From Streptacidiphilus sp041262165 (GTDB lineage: Bacteria > Actinomycetota > Actinomycetes > Streptomycetales > Streptomycetaceae), in assembly GCF_041262165.1 (NCBI RefSeq), contig NZ_JBGCBY010000011.1, forward strand, positions 62,001 through 126,000: a DNA stretch of 64,000 nucleotides, given 5' to 3'. Below the pieces are notes generated by a model. It was not told the origin of the DNA. It did no database searches and saw only the letters and a list, made by a program, of their open reading frames with translations. The position numbers and the translations under genes are program-made. Shown in pieces: positions 42,282 through 51,684 of this stretch. How positions within the stretch are numbered: position 1 is the first letter of the stretch; each line of letters begins with the position of its first letter.

Positions 42282-45200
42282 ATGTATAGATCATTCTGGA
42301 GCCGGGGCCGGCGGCTCTCCGCCGCCCTCGCCGCCTCGGCGGCCCTGCTCGCCGGTGGCCTCACCACCCTGGCCACCGCGACACCGGCCGCCGCCGCGCC
42401 GACCCTGGCCGGTCACTGGGCTCTCGACGAGGGCAGCGGCAGCAGCGCGGCCGACTCGTCGGGCATCGGGCACACCGGCACCGTCGGCGCGGGAGCGAGC
42501 TGGACCGCCGGCCAGGTGGGCGCCCACGCGCTCACCCTGAACGGCACGTCGAGCGGCAACGTCGACGTCCCCGGGCCAGTCGTGGACACCTCGCAGAGCT
42601 TCAGCGTCTCGGCCTGGGTGAAACTCAACTCCACCTCGGGATACCAGACCGCGGTCAGCATCGACGGTGCCAACGTCAGTGGATTCTTCCTGCAACTACG
42701 CGGAGACACCGGCGAGTTCGCCTTCACCCGGCTCTCCTCGGACAGCACCGGCGCGGCCACCTCGGCGATCGCCACCGCCGGCGCCGCGCCCGTCACCGGC
42801 ACCTGGTACCACCTTGTCGGCGTGGACGACGAGAGCACCGGCAAGCTGCACCTCTACGTCGACGGCCAGCCGCAGACCGACGCCGCGTACACCGGCGGCG
42901 GCTGGAAGGCCACCGGGCACACCCTGATCGGCCGCGGGTTGTTCGGCGGCAACCCGGTGGACTTCGTCAACGGGTCCGTCGACGATGTCCAGGTCTACCA
43001 GGGGGCACTGACAGGTGCTCAGGCCCAGGCGATCAACACCTCCGCCCACTGGGCCCTGGACGAGGGCAGCGGCGCCACGGCCGCCGACGCCACCGGCAAC
43101 GGCCACACCGCCGCCCTCGGCAGCGGCGCGACCTGGGCCACCCCCGGCCGGATCGGCGCGCACGCGCTGACCCTGGACGGCACCGCGAACGGCACCGCCC
43201 TCGCCACCGGCCCGGTCGTCGACACCAGCCACTCCTTCTCCGTCGCCGCCTGGGTGAAGCCGACGGCGGTCAGCGGCTTCCAGACCGCGGTCAGCGTCGA
43301 CGGCGCCAACGTCAGCGGCTACTACCTGCAACTGCGCGGGGACACCGGCAGGTTCGCCTTCACCAGGCTGGCCGCCGACTCCGTCGCGGCGGCGGTCTCC
43401 ACCGTCCCGGCGACGGCCGCGCCCACCGCCGGGCAGTGGTACCACCTGGTCGGCGTGGACGACGTCGCCGCAGGCAGGCTGTCGCTGTACGTCAACGGGG
43501 TGCTCCAGGGCTCCGCGCCCTACACCGGCAACTGGCAGGCCACCGGTGACACGGCGATCGGCCGCGGCCGCTACAACAGCGCTCCCGCCGACTTCTTCGG
43601 CGGCGGCGTGGACGACGTCCAGGTGTTTGACCACGCGTTGAGCGCCGACGAGGTGCAGGGCGTCGTCGGTACGGCCGGCGGCGTGCTCTCGGTGGACGCG
43701 GCCACCCCCGCCCACACCCTCCCCTCCACCTTCTTCGGCGTCATGACCGAGGACATCAACCACTCGGGGGAGGGCGGCCTGTACCCCGAGCTGATCCAGA
43801 ACCGCTCGATGATGGCCAGTGCGAGCAGCCCGGTGGACTGGTCGCCGGTGGGCGCCTCCGCCATCGCGCTCGACAGCGCCAACCCGTTGAACACCGCACT
43901 CACCCGCTCGCTGGCGGTGTCCCTGACCACGGCCACCAGGTCCAGCCGGGCCGGGGTCGCCAACTCCGGCTTCTGGGGCATCCCGGTCGGCGCGAACCGC
44001 AGCTACACCGCGAGCTTCTTCGCCAAGGCGACCAAGGGCTTCACCGGCCCGTTGACGGTCGACGTCGAGGGCGCCGACGGCACCGTCTACGCCAAGGGCA
44101 CGGTCACCGGCCTCGGGACGGCCTGGAAGCAGCACACGCTCACGCTCAGGACCGGAAGCAGCGCCCCCACCACCGCCGCCGCCCGCTTCGTCATCTCGGC
44201 GAAGTCCGGCAGCGGGGCCACCCTGTGGCTGGACAACGTCTCGCTCTTCCCGCCGACCTACAAGAACGTCAAGAACGGGCTGCGCACCGACCTGATGACC
44301 AAGCTGGCCGGTCTCAAGCCCTCGTTCATCCGCGAGCCCGGCGGGAACTACCTGGAGGGCAACACCCTGGCCACCCGTTTCGACTGGAAGACCACCATCG
44401 GCCCGGTCTGGACCCGTCCCGGCCACCAGGACGACGCCTGGGGCTACTGGTCCACCGACGGCATGGGCCTGCTGGAGTACCTGGAGTGGGCCGAGAGCCT
44501 GGGCGCCCAGCCGCTGCTCGCGGTGTACGCGGGCTACAACCTGAACGGCAGTCATGTCGCCCTCGACCAGCTGGGCCCCTACGTCCAGGACGCCCTGGAC
44601 GAGATCCAGTACGCCACCGGATCGACCAGCACGGTGTGGGGCGCCAAGCGTGCGGCCGACGGGCATCCCAAGCCGTTCACGGTCGGCTACGTGGAGGTCG
44701 GCAACGAGGACTTCTTCGACGGCTCCGGCAGCTACGACGGCAACAACGGGCGCTTCGCCCAGTTCTACGACGCGATCAAGAAGGCGTACCCATCGATCAA
44801 GGTGATCGCCACCACCGGCGTCACCGCCCGCACCCCCGACGTGGTGGACCAGCACTACTACCAGTCCCCGGCCTGGATGAACGCGCACGCCAACCTGTTC
44901 GACTCGGCCTCCCGCAGCGGTCCGAAGATCATGGTGGGGGAGTGGGCCTCGCAGGAGGGCCGGCCGACGCCCGACCTCAACGCCGCCCTCGGCGACGCCT
45001 CCTGGCTCACCGGCCTGGAACGCAACTCCGACGTGATCACCCAGGAGGCGTACGCGCCGCTGCTCGCCAACGTCAACAGCGTGCAGTGGAACACCAACCT
45101 GATCGGCTTCGACGCCCTGACCAGCTACGGCTCGCCGAGTTACTACGCGCAGTCGATGCTGGCCCAGCAGCACGGAGACCAGGTGCTCACGGCCTCCTAC

Positions 45201-45497
45201 GCGGGAGTCGGCGGTCTCAACACCGTGGTCACCAGGAACTCGGCCAACGGGCGGATCTACGTCACCGTGGTCAACCCGGGCGGCAGCGCGCAACCGGTCA
45301 CGGTGAACCTGTCCGGCGCCGGGACGGTTCGCTCCAGCGGGACGCAGACGGTGCTCAGTTCGGCCCATCCGACCGATACCAACACCATCAGCGATCCGGC
45401 CAACGTCGTGCCGGTCACCAGTCCGGTCACCGGTCTGGCGGCGACCTTCACGCGGACCTTCCCCGCCTACTCCGTCACGGTGTTGACGATCGGTTAG
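42282..45497 (+). CDS. secreted alpha-L-arabinofuranosidase (GH51) with two LamG domains
   Basis: 1071 residues from ATG 42282. Signal peptide about 1-39 (ATATPAAAAPTL). Two tandem LamG/concanavalin-type domains at about 43-245 and 250-460, each with HWALDEGSGS..., WYHLVGVDD and TxIGRG. Then GH51 catalytic module: FFGVMTEDINHSGEGGLYPE, acid/base Glu809 in EVGNEDFFDG and nucleophile Glu887 in MVGEWASQEG, followed by a C-terminal beta domain. Releases L-arabinose from polysaccharides outside the cell for the adjacent importer. No LacI-type operator was seen upstream. Confidence 0.94.
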   Translation: MYRSFWSRGRRLSAALAASAALLAGGLTTLATATPAAAAPTLAGHWALDEGSGSSAADSSGIGHTGTVGAGASWTAGQVGAHALTLNGTSSGNVDVPGPVVDTSQSFSVSAWVKLNSTSGYQTAVSIDGANVSGFFLQLRGDTGEFAFTRLSSDSTGAATSAIATAGAAPVTGTWYHLVGVDDESTGKLHLYVDGQPQTDAAYTGGGWKATGHTLIGRGLFGGNPVDFVNGSVDDVQVYQGALTGAQAQAINTSAHWALDEGSGATAADATGNGHTAALGSGATWATPGRIGAHALTLDGTANGTALATGPVVDTSHSFSVAAWVKPTAVSGFQTAVSVDGANVSGYYLQLRGDTGRFAFTRLAADSVAAAVSTVPATAAPTAGQWYHLVGVDDVAAGRLSLYVNGVLQGSAPYTGNWQATGDTAIGRGRYNSAPADFFGGGVDDVQVFDHALSADEVQGVVGTAGGVLSVDAATPAHTLPSTFFGVMTEDINHSGEGGLYPELIQNRSMMASASSPVDWSPVGASAIALDSANPLNTALTRSLAVSLTTATRSSRAGVANSGFWGIPVGANRSYTASFFAKATKGFTGPLTVDVEGADGTVYAKGTVTGLGTAWKQHTLTLRTGSSAPTTAAARFVISAKSGSGATLWLDNVSLFPPTYKNVKNGLRTDLMTKLAGLKPSFIREPGGNYLEGNTLATRFDWKTTIGPVWTRPGHQDDAWGYWSTDGMGLLEYLEWAESLGAQPLLAVYAGYNLNGSHVALDQLGPYVQDALDEIQYATGSTSTVWGAKRAADGHPKPFTVGYVEVGNEDFFDGSGSYDGNNGRFAQFYDAIKKAYPSIKVIATTGVTARTPDVVDQHYYQSPAWMNAHANLFDSASRSGPKIMVGEWASQEGRPTPDLNAALGDASWLTGLERNSDVITQEAYAPLLANVNSVQWNTNLIGFDALTSYGSPSYYAQSMLAQQHGDQVLTASYAGVGGLNTVVTRNSANGRIYVTVVNPGGSAQPVTVNLSGAGTVRSSGTQTVLSSAHPTDTNTISDPANVVPVTSPVTGLAATFTRTFPAYSVTVLTIG

Positions 45498-45520
45498 AGC
45501 GATGAACTGATCGACCGATG

Positions 45521-45561
45521 AGCACGCGCATTCCACTCGTCAGGGGTGGGATGCGCGTGCT
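45521..45561 (+). terminator. terminator of GH51 gene
   Basis: 16-bp stem AGCACGCGCATTCCAC / GTGGGATGCGCGTGCT with one G-T wobble and short T run after it. Confidence 0.85.
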
Positions 45562-45847
45562 TTCGGGTGGTTCCGAGGGACCGTCACCCACGGGGGGCTG
45601 GCGCGCGGTACCGTTTCCTCAGCTTTCCGATGCGTGCGTCAACTCTCGTCGGATTGACTCAAGTCGGGCTGACTCCGGCCACGGTGAGTGAGTTTCTGTC
45701 CGTTTTGTTTAGTCTTTTGGCTGCGTAGTGTTTACAGAAAGTCATGTCGGGTAGTCATTCCGCTGTGACGTGCTGACATCAGGAGCATGCAGACGTGGCA
45801 ACGAGGCCGCTGGGGAAGGCGCCCCTCGCACCACACTGGAGGTCCTG

Positions 45848-46342
45848 GTGACGACTCGTGGAGTTCTCTACCTGCACTCCGCGCCGCGCGCGCTCTGCCC
45901 GCATGTGGAGTGGGCCGCGGCCGGCGTGCTCGGCGTGCGGGTCAGCCTCGACTGGATCCGCCAGCCCGTCTCGCCCGGCACCTGGCGTGCCGAGTTCTCC
46001 TGGCAGGGGGAGCCCGGTACCGCCTCCCGCCTTGCCTCCGCGCTGCGCGGCTGGCAGCTGCTGCGCTTCGAGGTGACCGCCGAGCCCTGCGCGGGCGTCG
46101 AGGGCGAGCGCTACAGCAGTACACCTGACCTGGGCATCTTCCATGCCATGACCGGAATGCACGGGGACATCCTGATCCCCGAGGACCGGCTTCGCGCCGC
46201 GCTGCTGCGCGCCCGGATGGGCGAGGGCGATCTGGAGGCCGAGGTCTCCCGACTACTGGGCAAGCCCTGGGACGACGAGCTCGAACCCTTCCGTCACGCG
46301 GGTGAAGGAGCCCCCGTGCGCTGGCTGCACCAGGTCGTCTGA
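45848..46342 (+). CDS. DUF3145 protein
   Basis: 164 residues from GTG 45848; GGAGGTCCTG upstream. Begins (M)TTRGVLYLHSAPRALCPHVE, the hallmark of the actinobacterial DUF3145 family, and continues SLDWIRQPVSPGTWRAEFSW. A conserved core-genome protein of unknown function with no motif for catalysis. An in-frame extension upstream was rejected in favour of the ribosome binding site. Confidence 0.9.
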   Translation: MTTRGVLYLHSAPRALCPHVEWAAAGVLGVRVSLDWIRQPVSPGTWRAEFSWQGEPGTASRLASALRGWQLLRFEVTAEPCAGVEGERYSSTPDLGIFHAMTGMHGDILIPEDRLRAALLRARMGEGDLEAEVSRLLGKPWDDELEPFRHAGEGAPVRWLHQVV

Positions 46343-46812
46343 GGGTCGTCCGAGGGCCGTCCGAAGCTCGCTCCGGTCGCTGCAGCCGTCGGAAGCCGTC
46401 ACCAGCCGTCCGAATCCGTCCGGGTCGGGGCGCTTTCACACTGTTTCGCGCCGTGCGCGGGGGCCGCGATCCACGGGATCGCAGTGCGGGTCAGATGTCC
46501 GGGTATATCCACATCATGGGAACCGCCGCCGGCCCCGACGGGCACCCCTTTCGAGTCGCCCACACCTCCACTGACCCGCAATTATCCGATTATCGGCATA
46601 GGAGGCCGATCTGTCGGACGATCAGATCACGCCAGGGTAAATCCCGTGTTGCATCCACTGGCAGTGGTGACAGGTGCGCAATCAGTTCACTCCAAACTCT
46701 TGCGCCGCAATTCTTACCCCGTGTACACATCACTGGGGGGCGATCCGAACGAGCGTTCACGCGGGTCGAACGACGCCCCCAGTCCTGACGGACCATCACT
46801 CCTGGAGTCGTC
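46343..46812. other. gene-free stretch before the S53 peptidase
   Basis: 470 bp with no trusted gene. Start contains repeated CCGTCCGAA units (about 46345-46425); the second half is lower in GC and likely holds the peptidase promoter. Confidence 0.4.
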
Positions 46813-48849
46813 ATTACCGCTAACCAGTCCTCACACGGACGGCGTGCCCGGATAGCAACCGCTACCCTCGCCTCGCTCGCGCTGGCCTCCGGCACGCTGG
46901 CACTCGCCGCGCCGTCCCAGGCCGCCCCGGTCGCACCCCAGGCCAAGATCCTTACCGACGCCCGTCCCGCCTGGGCCACGGCGTCAGCCGACCAGGGCGC
47001 GGTCGCCGCAAGCACGGTCACCACTGCGACGGTCTACCTCAGCGGCCAGAACCCGGCCGCACTCGCCGCCTACGCCAAGGCGGTGGCCACCCCCGGCAAC
47101 GCCGCGTACGGCAAGTTCCTGACGGCCGCCCAGGCCAAGGCCCGGTTCCTGGCAACCCCGGCGCAGATCCAGGCCGTGCGGGCCTGGCTCACCGGCGCCG
47201 GCCTCACCGTCGGCAGCACCAGCGAGCACGCGATCACCGTCAGCGGCGACGCCGCGGCGATCAAGCGGGCCTTCGGCGCCGCGCTGCACACGTACAAGGT
47301 GAAGGGCAAGAGCGCCCACGCTCCGGCCGGCAACGTGGTCATCCCGGCCTCCGTCGCCTCGGCGGTCCTGGGCGTCACCGGCCTCAGCTCCACCACGCCC
47401 ACGGTCAGGCCGCAGTCGATCCCGGTCACCACCGCCGCAAAGGGCGACGGCGTCACGCCCGGCAAGGGCCTGCCGACCGTGGCGACCTGCTCCGACTACT
47501 GGGGCCAGAAGAAGGTCACCGGCGCCCCTCGCGGGTACACCGACAAGACCACCTTCGACGAGTGCTCCTTCCAGCCCTCGCAGCTGCGCCAGGCCTACGG
47601 CATCACCGCCTCCGGCCTGAGCGGCAAGGGTGTGACGGTCGCGATCGTCGACGCCTACGGCTCCACCACCATGCAGGCCGACGCCAACCAGTTCTCGACG
47701 AACCACGGTGACAAGGCCTTCCGCAAGGGCCAGTACACCGAACTGGTGACCCCGGCCCAGTGGAACAGCCAGGCCGCCTGCGGCGGTCCCGCGGGCTGGG
47801 CGGGTGAGGAGGCGCTGGACGTCGAGATGGTGCACGGGCTCGCCCCCGACGCCAACGTCGTCTACGTCGGCGCCAACTCCTGCAACGACAACGACCTGTC
47901 GGCCGCCCTGGCCAACATCGTGGACCAGCACCTCGCGGACGTCGTCTCCAACTCCTGGGACGGCCTGATGCACACCACCAACGGTGACGAGCCCCCGGCG
48001 CTGATCGCGGCGTACGAGCAGATCTTCCAGCAGGGTGCGATCGAGGGCATCGGGTTCGACTTCTCCTCGGGCGACTGCGGCGACAACTCGCCCGGTGCGG
48101 CGGCGACCGGCGTCAACTGCGACTCCACCACCACTCGGGCGCAGGACGGATTCCCCGGTTCCGACCCGTGGGTCACCGACGTCGGCGGCACCGCGCTCGG
48201 CACCAAGGACAAGAAGGGTGACTACGGCTTCGAGACCGACATGGGCACCCTGCGTTCCTCGCTGACGCCGGACCAGAAGGGCTGGACTCCCCTGCCGGGT
48301 CACTTCTACTTCGGCGGCGGTGGCGGCACCAGCGAGGACTTCGCCCAGCCGTGGTACCAGGGCACGGTCGTGCCCAGCGCGCTGTCGCACACCCTGATGA
48401 CCGGTGCTCCCAGCAAGACCGCGCAGCGGGTCACCCCGGACGTCGCCATGAACGGCGACCTCTACACCTCGGTCCTGGTCGGCATGTCCGACGGCAGCCC
48501 CTACAGCGAGGGCGGCTACGGCGGCACCAGCGTCTCGGCGCCGGAGTTCTCCGCCATGCAGGCCGACGCCATCCAGGCCCGGCACGGCCGTCCGATCGGC
48601 TTCGCCAACCCGGCGATCTACGAGCGCGCCGGCAGCAAGTCGTTCCGTGACGTCGTCAACCAGGCGTCCGTCAAGGGTCAGCCGCCGCTGAACGCGGTCG
48701 CCGACTTCGGCATCATCGCGGGCAGCCTCCGGGTCCGCCTGATCGCCTTCGGCCAGGACTACGGCCTGACCGCGACCAAGGGCTACGACAACGCCACCGG
48801 CGTCGGCTCGCCCACCGAGGCGTACCTGAAGTCGTTCATCAACGGCTGA
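46813..48849 (+). CDS. secreted S53 (sedolisin/kumamolisin-type) serine peptidase
   Basis: 678 residues if translated from ATT 46813, with GGAG five bases upstream; no ATG/GTG/TTG exists between the stop at 46786-46788 and the signal peptide (RRARIATATLASLALASGTL). The next canonical start, GTG 47083, would lose the signal. Prosegment to about 200, then the catalytic domain: Glu332/Asp336 (GEEALDVEM), oxyanion Asp in SSGDCGDN, Ser573 in YGGTSVSAP; C-terminal calcium-type loop GYDNATGVGSP. Secreted, acid-active peptidase with self-processing pro-region. Confidence 0.9.
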   Translation: MTANQSSHGRRARIATATLASLALASGTLALAAPSQAAPVAPQAKILTDARPAWATASADQGAVAASTVTTATVYLSGQNPAALAAYAKAVATPGNAAYGKFLTAAQAKARFLATPAQIQAVRAWLTGAGLTVGSTSEHAITVSGDAAAIKRAFGAALHTYKVKGKSAHAPAGNVVIPASVASAVLGVTGLSSTTPTVRPQSIPVTTAAKGDGVTPGKGLPTVATCSDYWGQKKVTGAPRGYTDKTTFDECSFQPSQLRQAYGITASGLSGKGVTVAIVDAYGSTTMQADANQFSTNHGDKAFRKGQYTELVTPAQWNSQAACGGPAGWAGEEALDVEMVHGLAPDANVVYVGANSCNDNDLSAALANIVDQHLADVVSNSWDGLMHTTNGDEPPALIAAYEQIFQQGAIEGIGFDFSSGDCGDNSPGAAATGVNCDSTTTRAQDGFPGSDPWVTDVGGTALGTKDKKGDYGFETDMGTLRSSLTPDQKGWTPLPGHFYFGGGGGTSEDFAQPWYQGTVVPSALSHTLMTGAPSKTAQRVTPDVAMNGDLYTSVLVGMSDGSPYSEGGYGGTSVSAPEFSAMQADAIQARHGRPIGFANPAIYERAGSKSFRDVVNQASVKGQPPLNAVADFGIIAGSLRVRLIAFGQDYGLTATKGYDNATGVGSPTEAYLKSFING

Positions 48850-48862
48850 CGATCCCTCACCA

Positions 48863-48914
48863 CAACGAACAGCGGGGCCTGGCGGAGGTATCCGCCGGGC
48901 CCCGCTGTTCGTTG
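48863..48914. terminator. convergent terminator between peptidase and fabF
   Basis: Perfect 17-bp stem CAACGAACAGCGGGGCC / GGCCCCGCTGTTCGTTG with an inner GGCGG/CCGCC stem in the loop. Serves both converging genes. Confidence 0.9.
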
Positions 48915-48930
48915 CTGCGCCGACCGCAGG

Positions 48931-50196
48931 TCAGTCGCGGCGGAAGGCCAGCACCACGTTGTGGCCGCCGAAGCCGAAGGAGTTGTTCAGGGCCGCGATC
49001 GGGCCCTCGGGCAGCTTGCGGGCCTCGCCGGTGACGATGTCGGCGTCGGCCTCCGGGTCCAGGTCGTCCACGTTGATCGTGGGCGGCGCGGTCCGGTGGT
49101 GCAGGGCGAGGACGGTGGCGACGGTCTCGATGCCGCCCGCGCCGCCGAGCAGGTGACCGGTCATGGACTTGGTCGCGGAGACCGCGATGTGGTCGACATG
49201 GTCACCGAGCTGCTTGCGCAGTGCCTTGATTTCGGCGACGTCGCCCTGCGGGGTGGAGGTGGCGTGCGCGTTGAGGTGCACGACCTCCGCCTTGTCCAGG
49301 CCGGTCGACTCGAAGAGGTGCGCGAGCGCACGGGCGATGCCCGCGCCGGTCGGCTCCGGCTGCGCGATGTGGTGGGCGTCCGAGGACAGTCCCTGGCCGA
49401 CGGCCTCGCAGTACACCCGGGCGCCGCGCGCGGCGGCGTGCTCGGCGGACTCCAGCACGATCACGCCCGCGCCCTCGCCGAGGACAAAGCCGTCACGGGC
49501 CTTGTCGTAGGGGCGCGAGGCCGCCTCGGGGTGCTCGTTGTTCTTGGACATCGCCATCATGTTGGAGAAGGCGACGATGGGCAGCGGGTGGATGGCCGCC
49601 TCGGTGCCGCCGGCGACCACGACGTCGGCCCGGCCGGTGCGGATCATCTCGATGGCGTAGCCGATGGCCTCGGCGCCCGAGGCGCAGGCGCTGACCGGAG
49701 TGTGCACGCCGGCGCGGGCGCCGATCTCCAGGCCGACATTGGCGGCCGGGCTGTTCGGCATCAGCATCGGCACAGTGTGCGGGGAGACGCTGCGGACGCC
49801 CTTCTCCTTCAGCACGTCGTACTGGTCGAGCAGGGTGGTCACGCCGCCGATGCCGGAGGCGATGACGGCGCCCAGGCGGTCGGGGTCGATCGTCGACGCG
49901 GGGTCGGTCGCGGTGACCGGGAAGCCTGCGTCGGCCCACGCCTCGCGGGCCGCGATCAGCGCGAACTGCGCCGAACGGTCCAGCTTGCGGGCCTGGTGCT
50001 TGGGGATGATCTCGCCCGGGTCCACCGCGCTGCGGGCGGCGATCCGGACGGGGATGTCCGCAGCCCACTCCTCGGTCAGGAGCCTGACTCCGGAACGCCC
50101 GTTGACCAGGCCCTCCCAGGTGGACGCGGCGTCGCCGCCGAGCGGCGTGAAAGCGCCGATCCCTGTGACGACCACGGTGCGGTTGTCGTTGGTCAC
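48931..50196 (-). CDS. fabF: 3-oxoacyl-ACP synthase II (KAS II)
   Basis: 421 residues from GTG (50194-50196), preferred because GGGAGAC is upstream; a longer in-frame GTG at 50211 exists. Catalytic triad: Cys in VSACASGAEA, His in NAHATSTPQGD, His in GHLLGGAGG. Elongates acyl-ACP with malonyl-ACP in fatty-acid synthesis. Last gene of the fab cluster. Confidence 0.96.
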   Translation of the reverse strand: MTNDNRTVVVTGIGAFTPLGGDAASTWEGLVNGRSGVRLLTEEWAADIPVRIAARSAVDPGEIIPKHQARKLDRSAQFALIAAREAWADAGFPVTATDPASTIDPDRLGAVIASGIGGVTTLLDQYDVLKEKGVRSVSPHTVPMLMPNSPAANVGLEIGARAGVHTPVSACASGAEAIGYAIEMIRTGRADVVVAGGTEAAIHPLPIVAFSNMMAMSKNNEHPEAASRPYDKARDGFVLGEGAGVIVLESAEHAAARGARVYCEAVGQGLSSDAHHIAQPEPTGAGIARALAHLFESTGLDKAEVVHLNAHATSTPQGDVAEIKALRKQLGDHVDHIAVSATKSMTGHLLGGAGGIETVATVLALHHRTAPPTINVDDLDPEADADIVTGEARKLPEGPIAALNNSFGFGGHNVVLAFRRD

Positions 50197-50318
50197 TGCA
50201 ATGTCTCCCACGTCTACGTCTACTTGATCTGGGTGGCTGGCTGGTGCGGTGGGCCGCCCCCCGGCACGGGCCGGGGGACGACCCCGACTGAGCGACTGGG
50301 CTCAGCTGTGGGTGCTGA

Positions 50319-50567
50319 TCAGCTGTTGGCGATGATGAAGTCGACGGCGTCGCCGACGGTCTTCAGGTTCTTGACCTCGTCGTCCGGGATCTTGACGCTG
50401 AAGCGCTCCTCGGCGGCGACGACGACCTCGACCATGGACAGCGAGTCGACGTCCAGGTCGTCGGTGAACGACTTGTCCAGCTCGACGTCCTCGGCGGGGA
50501 TACCGGCGATCTCGTTGACGATCTCAGCGAGTCCGCTAAGGACCTCGGCCTTGTCCTGGGTGGCCAT
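50319..50567 (-). CDS. acpP: acyl carrier protein
   Basis: 82 residues from ATG (50565-50567), MATQDKAEVLSGLAEIVNEI; phosphopantetheine Ser in LDVDSLSMVEV. Acidic helical protein carrying acyl chains between fab enzymes. Lies between fabH and fabF on the same strand, as in other streptomycetes. Confidence 0.96.
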   Translation of the reverse strand: MATQDKAEVLSGLAEIVNEIAGIPAEDVELDKSFTDDLDVDSLSMVEVVVAAEERFSVKIPDDEVKNLKTVGDAVDFIIANS

Positions 50568-50655
50568 TTCGGCACTCCGTTCGTGTTGTGTTCGTGTGGT
50601 GCTCTGTCCGAAGCCCGCCGGGATGCGGTCCTCGGTCGTCTCTGGTGAGGGACTA

Positions 50656-51684
50656 CTACGGGAGAGTAACGACTGCTGCGGCATACACGAGACCCGCCCC
50701 GAACCCGATGATCAGGGCCAGGTCGCCGCTCTTCGCCTCACCGGTCTGGAGCATCCGCTCCATGGCCAGCGGGATGGAGGCAGCCGAGGTGTTGCCGGTC
50801 TCCGCGATGTCGCGGGCGACCGGAACGCTCTCGGGAAGCTTCAGTGCCTTGATCATGGCATCGATGATCCGCATGTTGGCCTGGTGCGGGATGAACGCGC
50901 CGAGTTGGTCGGCGGTGATGCCGGCGGCGTCCAGGGCCCGCTGCGCGGCCTTCGCCATGTCCCAGACCGCCCAGCGGAAGACCGCCTGACCTTCCATTCG
51001 CAGCGCGGGCCACTTCACCTCGTCACCGGTGCCGTTGACGGCGTCCGGCTTGGCGAAGGCGGTGTCCCACGCCTGGGTCTGGCTGATGACGTCCTTCTGC
51101 GAACCGTCCGAGCCCCAGATGATCTTGCCGATGCCGGGGGTCTCGGAGGGGCCGACCACGGCCGCGCCCGCGCCGTCGCCGAAGATGAACGCCGTCGAAC
51201 GGTCCGTCACATCGGTGAGGTCGGACAGCCGCTCGACGCCGATCACCACGACGTACTCGGCGCTGCCGCTGCGCACCATGCCGTCGGCCAGGCTGAGGCC
51301 GTAGCCGAAGCCGGCGCAGGCGGCCGAGATGTCGAAGGCGGGCGCGGTGCCGCAACCGAGGCGCTCGGCGATCTCGGTGGCGATGGCGGGGGTCTGCTTG
51401 AGGTGCGACACGGTCGCCACGACCACGGCGCCGACCTGGTCGGGCGCGATGCCGGCCTGGGCGATGGCCTTGCTGGCGGCCTGCACGGACATCTCCGCGA
51501 CGGTCTCCTCGGGCCCGGCCCAGCGGCGCTCGGTGATGCCGCTGCGGGTCCTGATCCACTCGTCGGAGGAGTCGATCCAGTTCAGCACCTCGGCGTTGGG
51601 GATCACCCGGACCGGACGATAGCCGCCCACGCCCATGATCCGCGCGTACGCGGCGCCGGTGCTCGGCTTGATCTGTACGGTCAT
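50656..51684 (-). CDS. fabH: 3-oxoacyl-ACP synthase III (KAS III)
   Basis: 342 residues from ATG (51682-51684), overlapping the fabD stop (ATGA). Catalytic Cys in SAACAGFGYG, His in IPHQANMRI, Asn in GNTSAASIP. Condenses acyl-CoA primers with malonyl-ACP; in streptomycetes this enzyme favours branched short acyl-CoAs. Confidence 0.96.
   Translation of the reverse strand: MTVQIKPSTGAAYARIMGVGGYRPVRVIPNAEVLNWIDSSDEWIRTRSGITERRWAGPEETVAEMSVQAASKAIAQAGIAPDQVGAVVVATVSHLKQTPAIATEIAERLGCGTAPAFDISAACAGFGYGLSLADGMVRSGSAEYVVVIGVERLSDLTDVTDRSTAFIFGDGAGAAVVGPSETPGIGKIIWGSDGSQKDVISQTQAWDTAFAKPDAVNGTGDEVKWPALRMEGQAVFRWAVWDMAKAAQRALDAAGITADQLGAFIPHQANMRIIDAMIKALKLPESVPVARDIAETGNTSAASIPLAMERMLQTGEAKSGDLALIIGFGAGLVYAAAVVTLP

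Noticed and set aside
46343..46812. Frame through the intergenic region ahead of the peptidase
   Set aside because: It ends at the TGA at 46786 and has no protein-like features; not part of the peptidase.
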